Below are positions 11,985 through 22,774 of a DNA stretch of 64,000 nucleotides, piece by piece; position 1 is the stretch's first letter; each line of letters begins with the position of its first letter. Origin of the DNA: Lepiota brunneoincarnata. Lineage: Eukaryota > Basidiomycota > Agaricomycetes > Agaricales > Agaricaceae. The stretch spans positions 682,001 through 746,000 of the forward strand of contig JAEBUN010000018.1 in NCBI GenBank assembly GCA_023014365.1, in the 5' to 3' direction. Position numbers and translations under genes: made by a program. Below the pieces are notes generated by a model. That model saw only the letters and a program-made list of their open reading frames with translations. It made no database searches and was not told where the DNA came from.

Positions 11985-12620
11985 TTCTCTTGGTTTTGTC
12001 ATGGGTGAATTTTCTTATACTTGATGTTTTTCCAATTGATCAAAGGCGTCGACAGCAGTTGCAAAGACCAACCGAAGACGACAGAATAAGATCCCGTGCA
12101 CAAGAATATCTGGGTCGAGTATGGATGTTCTACAACTATCGGCGGAGTAAAAGAGAAACTTTCCTATGTCCCACCCTCACGGCATGCTTTGGGTGCAACG
12201 TACCTCTCCTTTCCAAGTTTGTGGAAGATTCACTTGTTCTTTGATATACCACCCTTTCCTCCAATGCATATGATTTATAAAATCCTTCATCTGTCCCCTA
12301 CGGTAACACCCCTTACGCTCATGCACGGATCACCTAGCATTGGTCCAGTCCCGATGTTGCTCAAACTGGTCGAGTCTTCCGGGTGTATCATAGGTTGAAG
12401 AAGATGTTCTCCGCCTGATCTGCTCCTTGGATTTCTCGGGTCCAAGGATTTGAAGCGTTTGGTTAGTATTCGCCACATGCAACCCGTCTCGACAAGCGAG
12501 AGAGGGCTCTGTAGGTATCCGCTTCTGATGGGACACAATTCCATCTTGCGTTATTTCTCTTTCTTGCGCTCCACTCTGTTTCGTCGCAGTGGGCTCACCG
12601 CTTCTTAGCACTAGTTTGCT
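11985..12620 (+). pseudogene. Truncated F-box/LRR-like relic (array copy B)
   Basis: Begins within the family intron region (a GGGTGA donor-like site near 12005 and acceptor GTCGACAG near 12057) and continues into exon 2, starting 'QLQRPTEDD.IRSRAQEYLG'. Several frameshifts follow, but family landmarks persist: 'LSPTVT.LTLMH', a 'SIGP.PMLLKLVESSGC' stretch, and a decayed 'SPPDLLLGF'. No F-box exon is seen upstream and the sequence loses similarity by about 12620, so roughly two thirds of the gene is missing. Confidence 0.65.
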
Positions 12621-12834
12621 TGTAGCTGTATGTAAGTGCTAAATTCAAAAAAACAAAAAAAAAAGTTAGGTCACGTGGCATAAAAGTCACGAGCAGACTT
12701 TCCCAGTCTCGCACAACCAAAAAAAAAAATAGTCGTGCCGTGTTCGCAAACATTCTGACTTCTCTACTTCGTACCACTTGCAAGCGGACAACGGCGGTGG
12801 ACCTTGCGTCGCCCATCTCAAACACTCTGTTACG

Positions 12835-14451
12835 ATGTCCCTGACCTACGATATTTGGCATGAAGTCCTCGATTACTTTCGATACAACGTCATGTGTGAT
12901 ACAGGTGGAGAAATAGGCGAGCGAAGGAGGGGCATTCTCACTATAGCGCTACTTTCTCGATCTCTAACGTCCATCGCACTGGATGCCCTTTGGATGGAGT
13001 TGAGTTCGTTAGACCCTGTGGTACACGTTTTCAACTCCTTCGCATCCACTGAGGAGGATGCGTATTTCGAGAAGATGGAGAGTACTGATGATGGGGATGA
13101 GGATATAGAGTGGACCTGGGCGAGTTTTTTTGTTCTTCACACCGTTTTCCAAAATTGATCGAAATGCCCATAGGAGTTGTGAAGGCCAATCGAAGACGAC
13201 CTGGTCCGTTCTCGTGCACAAGAATACCTGGGTCGAGTGCGAACTTTCTGCATCACCAACGAATCCAACGCAAGGGAGAAGTCTCTGTGGCCGGTCTTCG
13301 CAATGTATTTCGGGCGTGGCGCGGTTCTCCCCAACTTGCAGGAGCTCGCGTTATTCTTAGAGGATGAATGTTTCCCTCCGGTCATTGACCTAGTACCCCT
13401 CCTTTCCCCTACAATTACGGCCCTCCTTATAGCCCATGAGACGCTTAGTGCTGATTCGGCCCGGGCTCTACTCAGATTACTCCAGACCTATGGGTGCGAG
13501 TTGAAGGAAATTAGATATTTTGGATGCCCCTCACCTGATCTCCTCCTTGACTTGGTGTCTTTCAAGAAATTAAAGTGTTTGCGTATGGGCCACGGGTCCA
13601 AACGCGTCGTCAAACGAGAGAGCATTATTCCTCTTTCTCAAGTCCTGAAAGAACTTGACTCTCTGAAAAAGCTCCAATTCGATCTTAGGATCTTTCCAAG
13701 GCACGAAGCGATACATTCATCCCCAGTTCATTGCACCTGTCTGGAAAGCCTTTTAATCACGGGGGATGCCAACGATATACAGGACTTCCTTCTAAATCAA
13801 CTTACATCGTCTTCTCTCCACCGTCTGGGATTGGGGATCTGGGAGGCACATGCCCTCTCGTGGAACATCCTATGCAAACGAATTGCTTCGAGTTTCCCCC
13901 TCCTTCGCTTTTTCGCCGTACGACTGAACGGCTTCACGCATGGTCCCCCATTGCTATATCAGGACCTCCTTCCAATTCTATCACAGCAAATGACAAGGCT
14001 TCGGTTAGACTGCACGGACCACCGATTGACCACAGATGATCTCTTTGCGATGCTGAAGATGCTGCCGAACCTTGATATGCTATGGATCGTCGACCTCCCT
14101 GGCTACCCGGGATTTGACGCTTCGGTTTTGGTCCCACTATCCCAGCGGCCCTATTTGCATTGCCTCGGGCTTCGCTTAGACTTCACCAAATTTCTGGCCG
14201 CATCGCCTAGTGTTAGAACCCTATCATGGGGCAGGCTCAAAGGGCTTTCTATCGATAGTTTTCAAAGCGCTTCTCCGGAGTTGGAGAGCATCGCACTCGT
14301 TCGACATCTTATCACTCGATCCCCGAGGATGAAGGCCATCGCATGCTACCCCGTGGATCAGTATAGATTGGTCGACCTGGAGACACTTGTCGCGGAAGGC
14401 AAGGGTGTTGTTGCCGACTGTTACTTAGGCGTGCGAGTTGTTGGGAGTTAA
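12835..14451 (+). CDS. F-box/LRR-like protein (array copy C), nearly intact with one in-frame stop
   Basis: Putative substrate adaptor of an SCF-type ubiquitin ligase: an N-terminal F-box-like segment ('MSLTYDIWHEVLDYF' to 'SIALDALWMEL', residues 1-65) followed by leucine-rich repeats to the C-terminus. ATG 12835 aligns with the family start. Exon 1 runs to 13119; the donor is GC (GCGAGT) rather than the GT of most paralogues. The expected acceptor at 13173 gives an exon 2 whose third codon is TGA (13180-13182), where paralogues have CGA; after that the frame is open for more than 400 codons to 14451. So it is either a very recent pseudogene or is spliced differently: a GT donor at about 13109 joined to an AG just after the TGA would bypass the stop in frame. 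Partner Skp1 and substrate are unknown. Confidence 0.6.
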
Positions 14452-16038
14452 CTATAGCTGTTTCGGCATATTATCATGAGACACTCCTTCTACTGAGGCC
14501 CTAAATATGTAAGTCGCAACCGCGAAGGAGAGGATAGTGAAAAGACGAGGGTTGAATCGCTTCCTCTATTAAGTACGGAACACGTCAAAACACATTTACC
14601 TAGGTGCTCGACCCGCACTTCACGCTCTTTCCACACCGGCGGTTGCTTTCAAACTGTCTCCCAATCCATTCTGAGAGGGCACACGCAAAAAGTGATCCTC
14701 TACGCATATAATTTCTAGTCGCGGTGGCTCAGCACCGAAGCGCTGGTGGGTCACCTGATGCTCAGGTAATCAACCCGCGCGCTATCTCCCTGCCTTGTCG
14801 CAAAGTCACTGGCTCTAGCGACAAAAGGGATAACTTTTCTATCAAATACTCGACATCTAAAATTGAATTCGCTTATAGGGACCGTGATCCGTTCCCCAAG
14901 AACTCGAATTACGCTACAAGCGTTCTTGTGGCGAATGCTAGTTCGAAACGAACTCATGACCTTGCTCTGGTCAAGTATGAAGGATACATTGAAAGCTTAC
15001 TAGCAAGCAACAGTAATGGCTGCCGGCTCAAGTTCCGCCTTTCGCACATATTATGGTCTCGGAAGATGGACCCATCGCGGTATGGGATATACGCGGTTTC
15101 TAGTTCAACGGTCAGCGATAGGTGATTAGTATGGGTTTCCTGGAGTCCGTTCTGGCGCTATCATGGAACAGGCCGTTTGTATGATACAAGGAACCATGGA
15201 GGCATATCCGATGCCTAAATTGACGTTCCTGGAGCGTGTCAGGGCAATTCATTTTGATAATGGATCCTGGACTGAACAATTAAATCTGCTTCCTAAATTT
15301 CTGCAGGGAAACGCCTGCACCCGTGCTTTACTCCGTCTTGAGGTTCTGGCTCTCTCCCCTCCATTATTGGCATGCAAAAATGCCCGCAGATGGCCTTGTA
15401 ATTTATCTGCCTGAATATGGTCTTCAATCTCCAATAAAAAACCGATAAATGTAGGAATACGAGGTATCGGCGTTGGGCTACCAGAATAAATTGACGCTGT
15501 CCAGTTCTCCCCGGCAAGCCTCCCTTTCCTCTTAGACACTAAGCTGCTCCGTTCGGGTGCACGGAAAACCCAAGTCCTCTATCGCGTGGAACCAGCTAGT
15601 ACCAAAGCCCTTTATTTGGCCCACTTATTCCATCTAGCCATGCCGCAGGTCATAGCAAGAGGACAAGTCTCTGTGTCCTCGCGGGAAGGACTTCAGGTAG
15701 CGGGTGCGTCTGGGTTGGTCACATTGTCACTGCCACTATTTTAGCGCCGCACAGTGGTGGGCTGCATTTGTGCTAACCTATCGTTCCAAGCTATTCTAAA
15801 ATGCTCTCACTCACGCGGAAACACTCGTGGCAGAGCACTAGTTGCAATCCCGCCCTTATAGTCCCAAGCCAGAAGGCAACTATGTGAGACAGCGACCATT
15901 GTGAAAATAGGAACGACCCGGTGAATACCTGAAAACGGACGGTAGAAAAGCTGGTGCGCTACAGGTATATAAGATGTTGCAAAAACTCCCATCGCTACCA
16001 GAGCTGCTACATTTTGAGTCGCATCCCTTTACGACAAA
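14452..16038. other. Intergenic DNA, no supportable gene
   Basis: Holds unassigned open frames (14724-15125 +, 15249-15539 -) with no recognised motif or consistent splice context. The last part would include the promoter of the GH16 gene; no clear TATA element stands out near 16039. Confidence 0.4.
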
Positions 16039-17576
16039 ATGCTGGCCTCTTTCTCCTTCTTGGTTCGCGCTATTTCGATGGGCTCCTGTGCCGTTCTTGT
16101 CTTTGGGGCTAGTTATTCCCAGAGGGAGAGCTATACTGGTACAAGTTTCGCCAATGCCTTTTCCTTCGAGGCCATACCTGATCCCACTCATGGACGAGTG
16201 TAAGCCTTACTCATGGAGTAGTGTTTACAAGACAATGTGTTTGACTTTCTCAATTATTATAGGAGATATGTGGATGCCAACACCGCCAGGAGCCAGAACC
16301 TTACTTTTGCATCAGGAAACCGCTTCATAGTTCGCGCAGACTATAAAACTCGCCTCAACAACAACGGTCCGGGCAGGAATTCGGTTCGGCTCCGTTCAAA
16401 AAAGCAATACACCACAGGTGTCATGGTGTGAGTCGTCGGAGAGAACTTCCCACGCTAAGCACTGATGGTCGCCTTCCCAAAAGTTTCGACATTCGCCACA
16501 TGCCCGAAGGATGCGGGTAAGCACAACCGAAATTCTGTTTCCTAACCACGCCGACAACCAAAACAGCACATGGCCTGCCGTCTGGACCGTCGGCGGGGAT
16601 TGGCCTAGGCAGGTAAGCCTAACTTCTATTCCGGGCACCAAGCAGTAATATATCCGGCAATGCTTGGTATAGGGTGAAATTGACATTCTCGAAGGCGTGA
16701 ACGATCAGGGCCCAAACCAGGCTACGTTGCACACCAACGCTGGTGGGTGGCCCGATGTTCCATGTCGATTCGTTCTAATTAAATATGCCACACTATCCTA
16801 GGTTGTTCCATGCCGGCCTCGCGTCAACAATCAGGGTAAGCCTCTGGCGATTCCACAATAACTTACGCAGATGACATGACTGGTACCAGGACTTCTATCC
16901 AAAACAACTGCGATGTAGTAGCGACCAGTAATGTGGGCTGCGCCGTGAAATTGAATTCTGACCCACGCAGTTATGGGCCCACATTTAACCGCAACGGTGG
17001 TGGATGGTACGACGAATTTCAGCGGAGGTCTCCATGCTAAGAAATCTGACAAGATCCTCTAGGTATGCCCTAGAACGCACGAACTCTTTCATCAAAATAT
17101 GGTTCTGGTCTCATGCAGCTACAAATGTCCCTGCAGACGTCCGCAATGGCGCTAACAGGGTCAACACCAACAGCTGGGGCACTCCTTCTGCGAACTTCCC
17201 GAGTACTTCCTGTTCGATCCCCTCTCACTTCGGTCCTCACAATATTATCATCAACTGTGAGTGATGCTTCCCTTATCTTGCTCAAAGGTATCGATGATGT
17301 GCGCATTCTGAACTTGACACAGTGACATTCTGTAAGTATTATCCACTTTGGTCTTGTGTGCACTTTTGGTTGACTCAGGCATTATTAGGTGGTGACTGGG
17401 CTGGGTCTGTCTATGGTTCATCCGGCTGCCCATCAAATTGTAATGGTGAGCTGCTGGATGGCAACTTTGTTTCCGGGCCTCCATTGACCCTCCCTGCATC
17501 AGACTACGTCAACAATAACCCTGAGAAGTTCGCGAATGCGTACTTTGACTTCCAGGGCCTGAAGATTTACGGATAG
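16039..17576 (+). CDS. Secreted GH16 endo-beta-1,3(4)-glucanase-like protein
   Basis: Predicted secreted beta-glucanase acting on fungal wall or other beta-1,3/1,4-glucans. Eleven exons join in frame to 319 residues: 16039-16199, 16263-16427, 16484-16516, 16567-16612, 16673-16742, 16802-16835, 16890-17006, 17063-17256, 17323-17331, 17389-17445 and 17503-17576. The N-terminus (about 25 residues) is hydrophobic and signal-like. The catalytic core reads 'GEIDILEGVND', giving the family E-x-D-x-x-E triad. It is preceded by 'HMPEGCGTWPAVWTVGGDWP' and followed by 'FNRNGGGWYALERTNSFIK', 'WFWSHAATNVPADV', 'FPSTSCSIPSHFGPHNIIIN' and 'CGDWAGSVYGSSGCP'. This is the layout of the fungal laminarinase-type subfamily. 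No open frame covers it because exons are short; exon 9 is only 9 nt. No lesion was found. Both neighbours are F-box genes. Confidence 0.9.
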
Positions 17577-17816
17577 GAAACTAAGATTAGAATGAAATAA
17601 ATGGTTGAAAGCCCAGACCAGTTGTGTATCTCGACCGAGTTATTTTGCGACCACGTGATGTACTACTATAATGTCGCCTTTTTTTGCTCCGGCTTTCCTC
17701 CGTGTAGTGAAAAAATCAAAGTACTTATCAGCCCCTGAGATCAATTCTCATCGACCACGTGGTGCTTGCCCACTGCAAAACGCACAAACAAAGCCTCACC
17801 TAAAACTTCCACTTCA

Positions 17817-19467
17817 ATGACCCTAAGCCAGGCACATTGCGACATCTGGCATGAAGTGCTCGATTATTTTCGATATGAGCTTGCGGTTCATTCCAAGGAG
17901 GAAGTACGAGAGCAGAGGAAGATGATCCTCAACATAGCGCTCCTTTCTCAATCGCTGACGGCTATCGCATTGGACGCGCTTTGGGTGGGGTTGGATTCGT
18001 TAGAGCCTGTGGTGAATGTTATCAACTCCTTCGCGCCCTCTAATGGAGAGACGTTTCTCGAACGTACAGGGGTTTCTGAGCCCAGGATCAAAGTGGGGCA
18101 TTGGGTAGGTTCCTGTGCCTCTGGGCATCTTCCTAGCTGATCAAATGCTTCCACAGGTGCTGCGGAGACCAATCGAATGCGCTGCGGTGCGCTCCCGCGC
18201 GCTAGAATATCTGGGTCGGATACGAACCCTCTGCATCCACGAACCAACCACCGAGGATGCGTCCCTATGGCTCATCCTTGTAGGATGTTTCGAACAGAAC
18301 GGGTCCCTCCTTCCTAATTTACGGGAGCTTCATTTGAGCGGCGAGTTTTCCTTACCTCAGGCTGCTGGCCTCATCCCTATCATGTCCCCTGCGTTGACGA
18401 CCCTCACGATAAGCGGGGTGTCCATCGATGTGTCATCGGTACTGATGGTATTCAATCTGCTCAAGTCCCGAGGGTGTCGGTTGACGGTGGTTAATTACTC
18501 GGGAGGGTACCCGCGAGAGCTCCTCCCCACTTTGATGTCTTTCAAAGATTTACAGGTTTTGCGTCTGACTCGTGTGGGACGCAAACGCGTGAAACCTTTA
18601 CGGCTTGGGGGTTCTATTGGCCCTTCTGCAGTCCTGGAACTATTCGCTTCGTTGATTAGTCTCAAGATCGATCTCGCGACATTACAGAGTCGTGAAGTAA
18701 TGTTGTCGTCCCCAGTTCATCACTCCACTCTGGAAGAGCTATGTCTCATAGGAGGAGCTGTGGAGTTGCAGGATTTTCTCCTTAATCAAATCACGTCGTC
18801 TTCCCTTCGCACTCTAGCGTTACAGGTTGGTAGGAAGGATGGCCTTTCGTGGAAAATTCTATGCGAGCGTGCAGCTTCGAGCTTCCCTTGCCTTCGCTCT
18901 TTTACTCTTGAATCGACTCCCTCCGAGGGTGGTCCAGCATTGCTATTGCAGGACCTCCCCGCGATCTTATCGAAACCGCTCAGGGAGCTTCGGTTGAAGC
19001 ATGTATCCCACCGGCTGGTCACAAATGATGTCATTGCAATGCAGAAGAAGTTGCAGGACCTTCATACACTATCAATTATCCATAGCTCTCCAGGGGGGCA
19101 GGACGGGGGCTCAGAGGAGATAGAAGCTCCGGCGGCCTTCGATGCCTCCGTTCTAGTATCCCTATCCCGACACCCTCATTTGTGTAACATCAACCTTCCG
19201 CTGGACTTCAGTACTCTTCTGACCCCACTCCCTGGTACAGGACCTGTACCGGGAAGCGGGCTGGAGGAGCTCTACATTTATAATCCTAAATGCCCTCCCG
19301 TGACGCTGGAAGGAAGGATCACTCTAGCCCAAAATCTCCTCATCCTGTTTCCGAGACTTAGAGCTGTCTTGCATGACCCAGGCGAAGGCGATGGAATTGC
19401 AGATCTACACAAACTTATCGTGGCGTTGAATAGTAGAGTTGCCATTTGTTACTTCAGTCAAAAGTAA
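17817..19467 (+). CDS. F-box/LRR-like protein (array copy D), intact
   Basis: Two exons, 17817-18104 and 18157-19467, separated by a 52-bp GT-AG intron at the family's conserved position, join to 532 residues. ATG 17817 precedes the family F-box-like start 'CDIWHEVLDYFRYEL', which continues through 'ALLSQSLTAIALDALW'. Exon 2 starts 'VLRRPIE' and carries leucine-rich repeats ending in 'ITLAQNLLILFPRLRA' and 'IADLHKLI'. By analogy with such architectures it may recruit targets to Skp1-Cullin ubiquitin ligase; the target is unknown. Upstream codons in frame lack an ATG. Its 3' end and flank are duplicated at 26905-27355. Confidence 0.85.
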
Positions 19468-19743
19468 ATCCTCGCTGAGTCAGTACCATAATATTGATAC
19501 ATATATTCTTTGTGCCATCCACACTCTTGGGTGTTTATTTGACGGGATACCCAAGTAAGAGGTTTCGGGTTTGTAGTATCAGAGGTGTCTGAAAATGTAT
19601 CAACACAATTATATATACGGGGATGTTGCGCTTGAGCACCATTGTTCTCCCACTTGAAAAAGAAAACAATTTCGAGGCGGGGGTCTCCCAAACCAACACG
19701 TGATCTTATTTTTTGTCGTGCATTTATAATGTTAAGGTTCAAG

Positions 19744-20398
19744 CAATCTGCTGATCGTTACCCCTGTGCCAGGATGATGTAGGCCAGTTTGCCTGTGAGT
19801 CGGATTGCTTGGGTCTCTTGTTTGGAGCGGCACTTTGAGGGTTGGCGAAGGTGGTGGAGGTGCGTTTCCCCAGGAAATTTCAGAAGGTTTGTGATAAGAG
19901 CGGCCACCTTCCGTTTTTTTTCTATGTCCATATCGTGTTGATCGGGCTGCTTTAATTGTCAAACCATAGTGGTTGCAATCACAAAGGACCCGCCTAGGCG
20001 GCATCTGTGCTTCCCCTTCAGGCCGGAGTGCAATGATATAGTGCACAACAAGTATACATACCAGGAAGGGACGGATGGTCAACTGGCATATGGACGGGAC
20101 GGAGGAGGGGGATTCGGCGAGCCAGAGAGTGACGAGCCCACACTTACCTATCCTTATGGCTAGAGTGCGTGAACTTAGGATGGATGGGGGACTTCAGTTG
20201 GAAAAGACATGGCATAGCATTGCTTTCAACGTCGCGTATGTGAGCCTAGTACGGGCTGCATGGGCGGAGAGGTGTTCAACTTGAGCGAACAGAGACCTAT
20301 CGGGTTTCGGCGAACATCCGCGTGGTATAGCGTTTGATGGGTTTGAATCTATCTGGTTATATTGATACGATTTTCGGTGTTTTTCACTAGGGTTCAAG
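19744..20398. mobile_element. 655-bp insertion flanked by 8-bp direct repeats
   Basis: The region before array copy E (19470-20430) can be aligned with the region before copy G (27142-27400), except for this extra segment. It sits exactly between two copies of GGTTCAAG (19736-19743 and 20391-20398), and the sequence resuming after the second repeat (TGCCTAAAATAC) continues the alignment to CGCCGAAAACAC in the other copy. An 8-bp target duplication is typical of hAT-type DNA transposons. The right end reads inward as CTAGTGAAAAA, hAT-like, but no matching left inverted repeat is visible, and no transposase is encoded, so it would be a non-autonomous or end-degraded element. Confidence 0.6.
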
Positions 20399-20483
20399 TG
20401 CCTAAAATACAACTACACCATTTGTGATCTTTCTCCGACCTGACTCTGCCTCATCCTATTCACGCGTCATACATACGCGAAAA

Positions 20484-21375
20484 ATGAAGAAAAATACCTA
20501 CTCCGCCAACCCGAAAACATTGCCCCTCACTCATGACATCTGGTGTGAAGTGCTCAGGTGCTTCAAATTTCGAATCATGGCTGATTCTGACGAGGAGATT
20601 CACGGAAAAAGGAAGGACATCCTCAGGATAGCACTCCTTTCTCGGTCACTGGTGGCTGTCGCACTTGACACGTTGTGGGAGGAAATAGGATCATTGGAAC
20701 CTGTGGCACAGGTTGTCAATTCCTTTGCGTCCTCTCCGGAAGATGTTTATCTCGAAAAGGTTCTGGTTATGAATGGTCAGGGTATTGAGTTGCACTGGGT
20801 GAGTGTTCTTGCGCCCCCAGGTATTTCCTTACCTGATTCGAGACCTGTACAGGAGCTGTGGAGACCAATCGAAGATGACACAGTCCGCCTTCGTGCACAG
20901 GATTATCTGGCTCGACTACGATTTTTCTCGGTCAACGGAATGGACACAGCGGACACTTCCCTCTGGCTCATCCTTGCAGCGTGCTTTGGGAACAACCGTC
21001 CTCTTCTTCCTGGTTTGCGGCACCTTGGACTCCAATGGGGGGAGAACTCTTTCCCCCGCGTCGCCAATCTAGTCCCCCTCCTGTCCCCTGTACTGAGGAC
21101 CCCCGTGATAGACCACAAGTAATCCAGTGCGAGTCCAGCGCTGATTCTATTCGGATTGCTCGAGTCACATGGGTGTCGCTTGAAGGGTATTCAATACGGA
21201 GGAAGTTCTTCGCCAGATCTTCTTCGTGCTACGATGCCTTTCAAGCATTTGAAGTATTTGCATATAATACAACGCGAGGACGTCCAGCAGGAGAGCTCCA
21301 TCCCTCCTTCCGATGTCCTGAAACACTTCGCTTCCCTGATTGACCTCAAGATCGATCTCAGATTCTTCCCAAAAC
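20484..21375 (+). pseudogene. 5' half of a split F-box/LRR gene (array copy E)
   Basis: Exon 1 starts at ATG 20484, with 'LTHDIWCEVLRCFKF' from residue 14, and ends before GTGAGT near 20800. Exon 2 begins 'ELWRPIEDDTVRLRAQDYLA'. A TAA at 21120-21122 replaces the serine codon found in the close relative at 27443-29065. Family sequence then continues ('GSSSPDLLRA', 'PSDVLKHFASLIDLKIDLRF') to about 21375, where similarity stops abruptly. The missing 3' half is found at 25584-26317, so the two pieces are one gene separated by 4.2 kb. Confidence 0.8.
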
Positions 21376-21530
21376 TCGCTCTCTCAAGTTTCCCTACGAT
21401 CCCTCACTCAATTGGAGTTGTACTTGTACCTAATTCACGAGGTCGAGAAGACGAGCCCAGCAACCGTTTCGCCGGTTACGCAATACTTGCATTACAGTAA
21501 TATCAAGGGGATACCTGCAATGGGTATTGA

Positions 21531-21900
21531 TAGGCCGTCCCTTGAGGCATATGGTTGTGCAATTGAGACGGGCGCGAAGGGCGCATGGATTGAGGGTGTG
21601 ACGCACGGTGTTGCAAGTGGAGTTATGCTGCGGAGGCAGCATTTTCCATGCTGGTGCATTCCTCATCGCGGGGGAGAGGTATACCCAATTGCAGATGGTG
21701 CAGGTGTTAAATTTGGTGGTGTTTTCCGTTACTATTGGCAGTCAGCTGATTGCTTTCAGTAAGTATCTCGTTCACGATTGTCCGGGAACAAGTAAGTAGC
21801 TGATGAGTGTTTTATAACAGCTGAGAGGATGGCCAAGTCGGTGCAAGCAACGTACAAACTGATCGCTCTGACTGATCTACCTACTACCAACACATCCAAG
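21531..21900 (+). repeat. Copy 3 of the three-copy gene-like repeat
   Basis: The best-preserved copy. The helix segment 'MVQVLNLVVFSVTIGSQLIA' (from 21690) is followed by GTAAGT (about 21759), an acceptor ATAACAG at about 21821 and an exon starting 'AERMAKSVQATYKLIALTDL'. The preceding sequence contains 'FHAGAFLIAGERYTQ', matching the equivalent hydrophobic part of copies 1 and 2. Function unknown; a protein with at least one membrane-spanning or hairpin helix is suggested. Confidence 0.45.
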
Positions 21901-22774
21901 TCCCGTGTTCTCCTGAAGCCGGCCAACCACTTGGGCCACTGGCGTCATTTCATTCGAAAACCTCTCTTTTGCATATCCCACCCGTACTGTACAAACATCA
22001 TCGTCCTCAGAAACTTCGCCTGTGTTGCTCCATCACTCTCTCACACCCCAGATGCCCAATCTATGATGGAAGGATTTTCGTACAATGTCCTCTCCCGCCT
22101 GTGCTCAGCACACGGAGGATTTCATGCGCAAGTTTGTGCAGGGCGGGGTCCCGGCTGGGTCCGATTTGACAGAACTTGGGCGTACCCATCCGCCGACCCT
22201 GAACAAGTGGAGGGAGTGCAAGGGGGGAGGGGCTTGGCGAACGTGAAGGATATCTGGGTACCAAGGACCAGGCCGAATTCGAATAAGAGTGGTAACGCCT
22301 CTGGTGGAAGGACTCGAGTTGCCGATGGCCATGCGGTATTGAGTTTTCGCGGAAGCATGATGCGCTTTTATCAAAGCTTGGATATCCTTTCCTCGATATT
22401 CTACTGGTCCAAATACACAGTTCAATGATGCAATCTACAATCAATAAATAGTGACGGAGTATAAGGGTTAAGAGGGGAACCCTGGGCGACATCGCCTTCT
22501 CGGCCCGGAAATATGTCCTATCCATTGTGGAAAATTTGCCATCTCCTCGGCTGCTAGCTGAATTCAGCTTTTCATATCATGTCTTTACCGAAGGGTCAGC
22601 AGTATTTTCGGACCATTCTTACCATATTTGGTCCTTCATACAAATGCTCGAGGAACAGTTTAACACGAGCCAATTCATTAATATGGAACAAGTCAATGTG
22701 GCTATAAATTTACGGCCATATGACGCACTACCTTCTAATTCTGATTTGGTGTCAAAGCCGTTGATGTGCGCATT

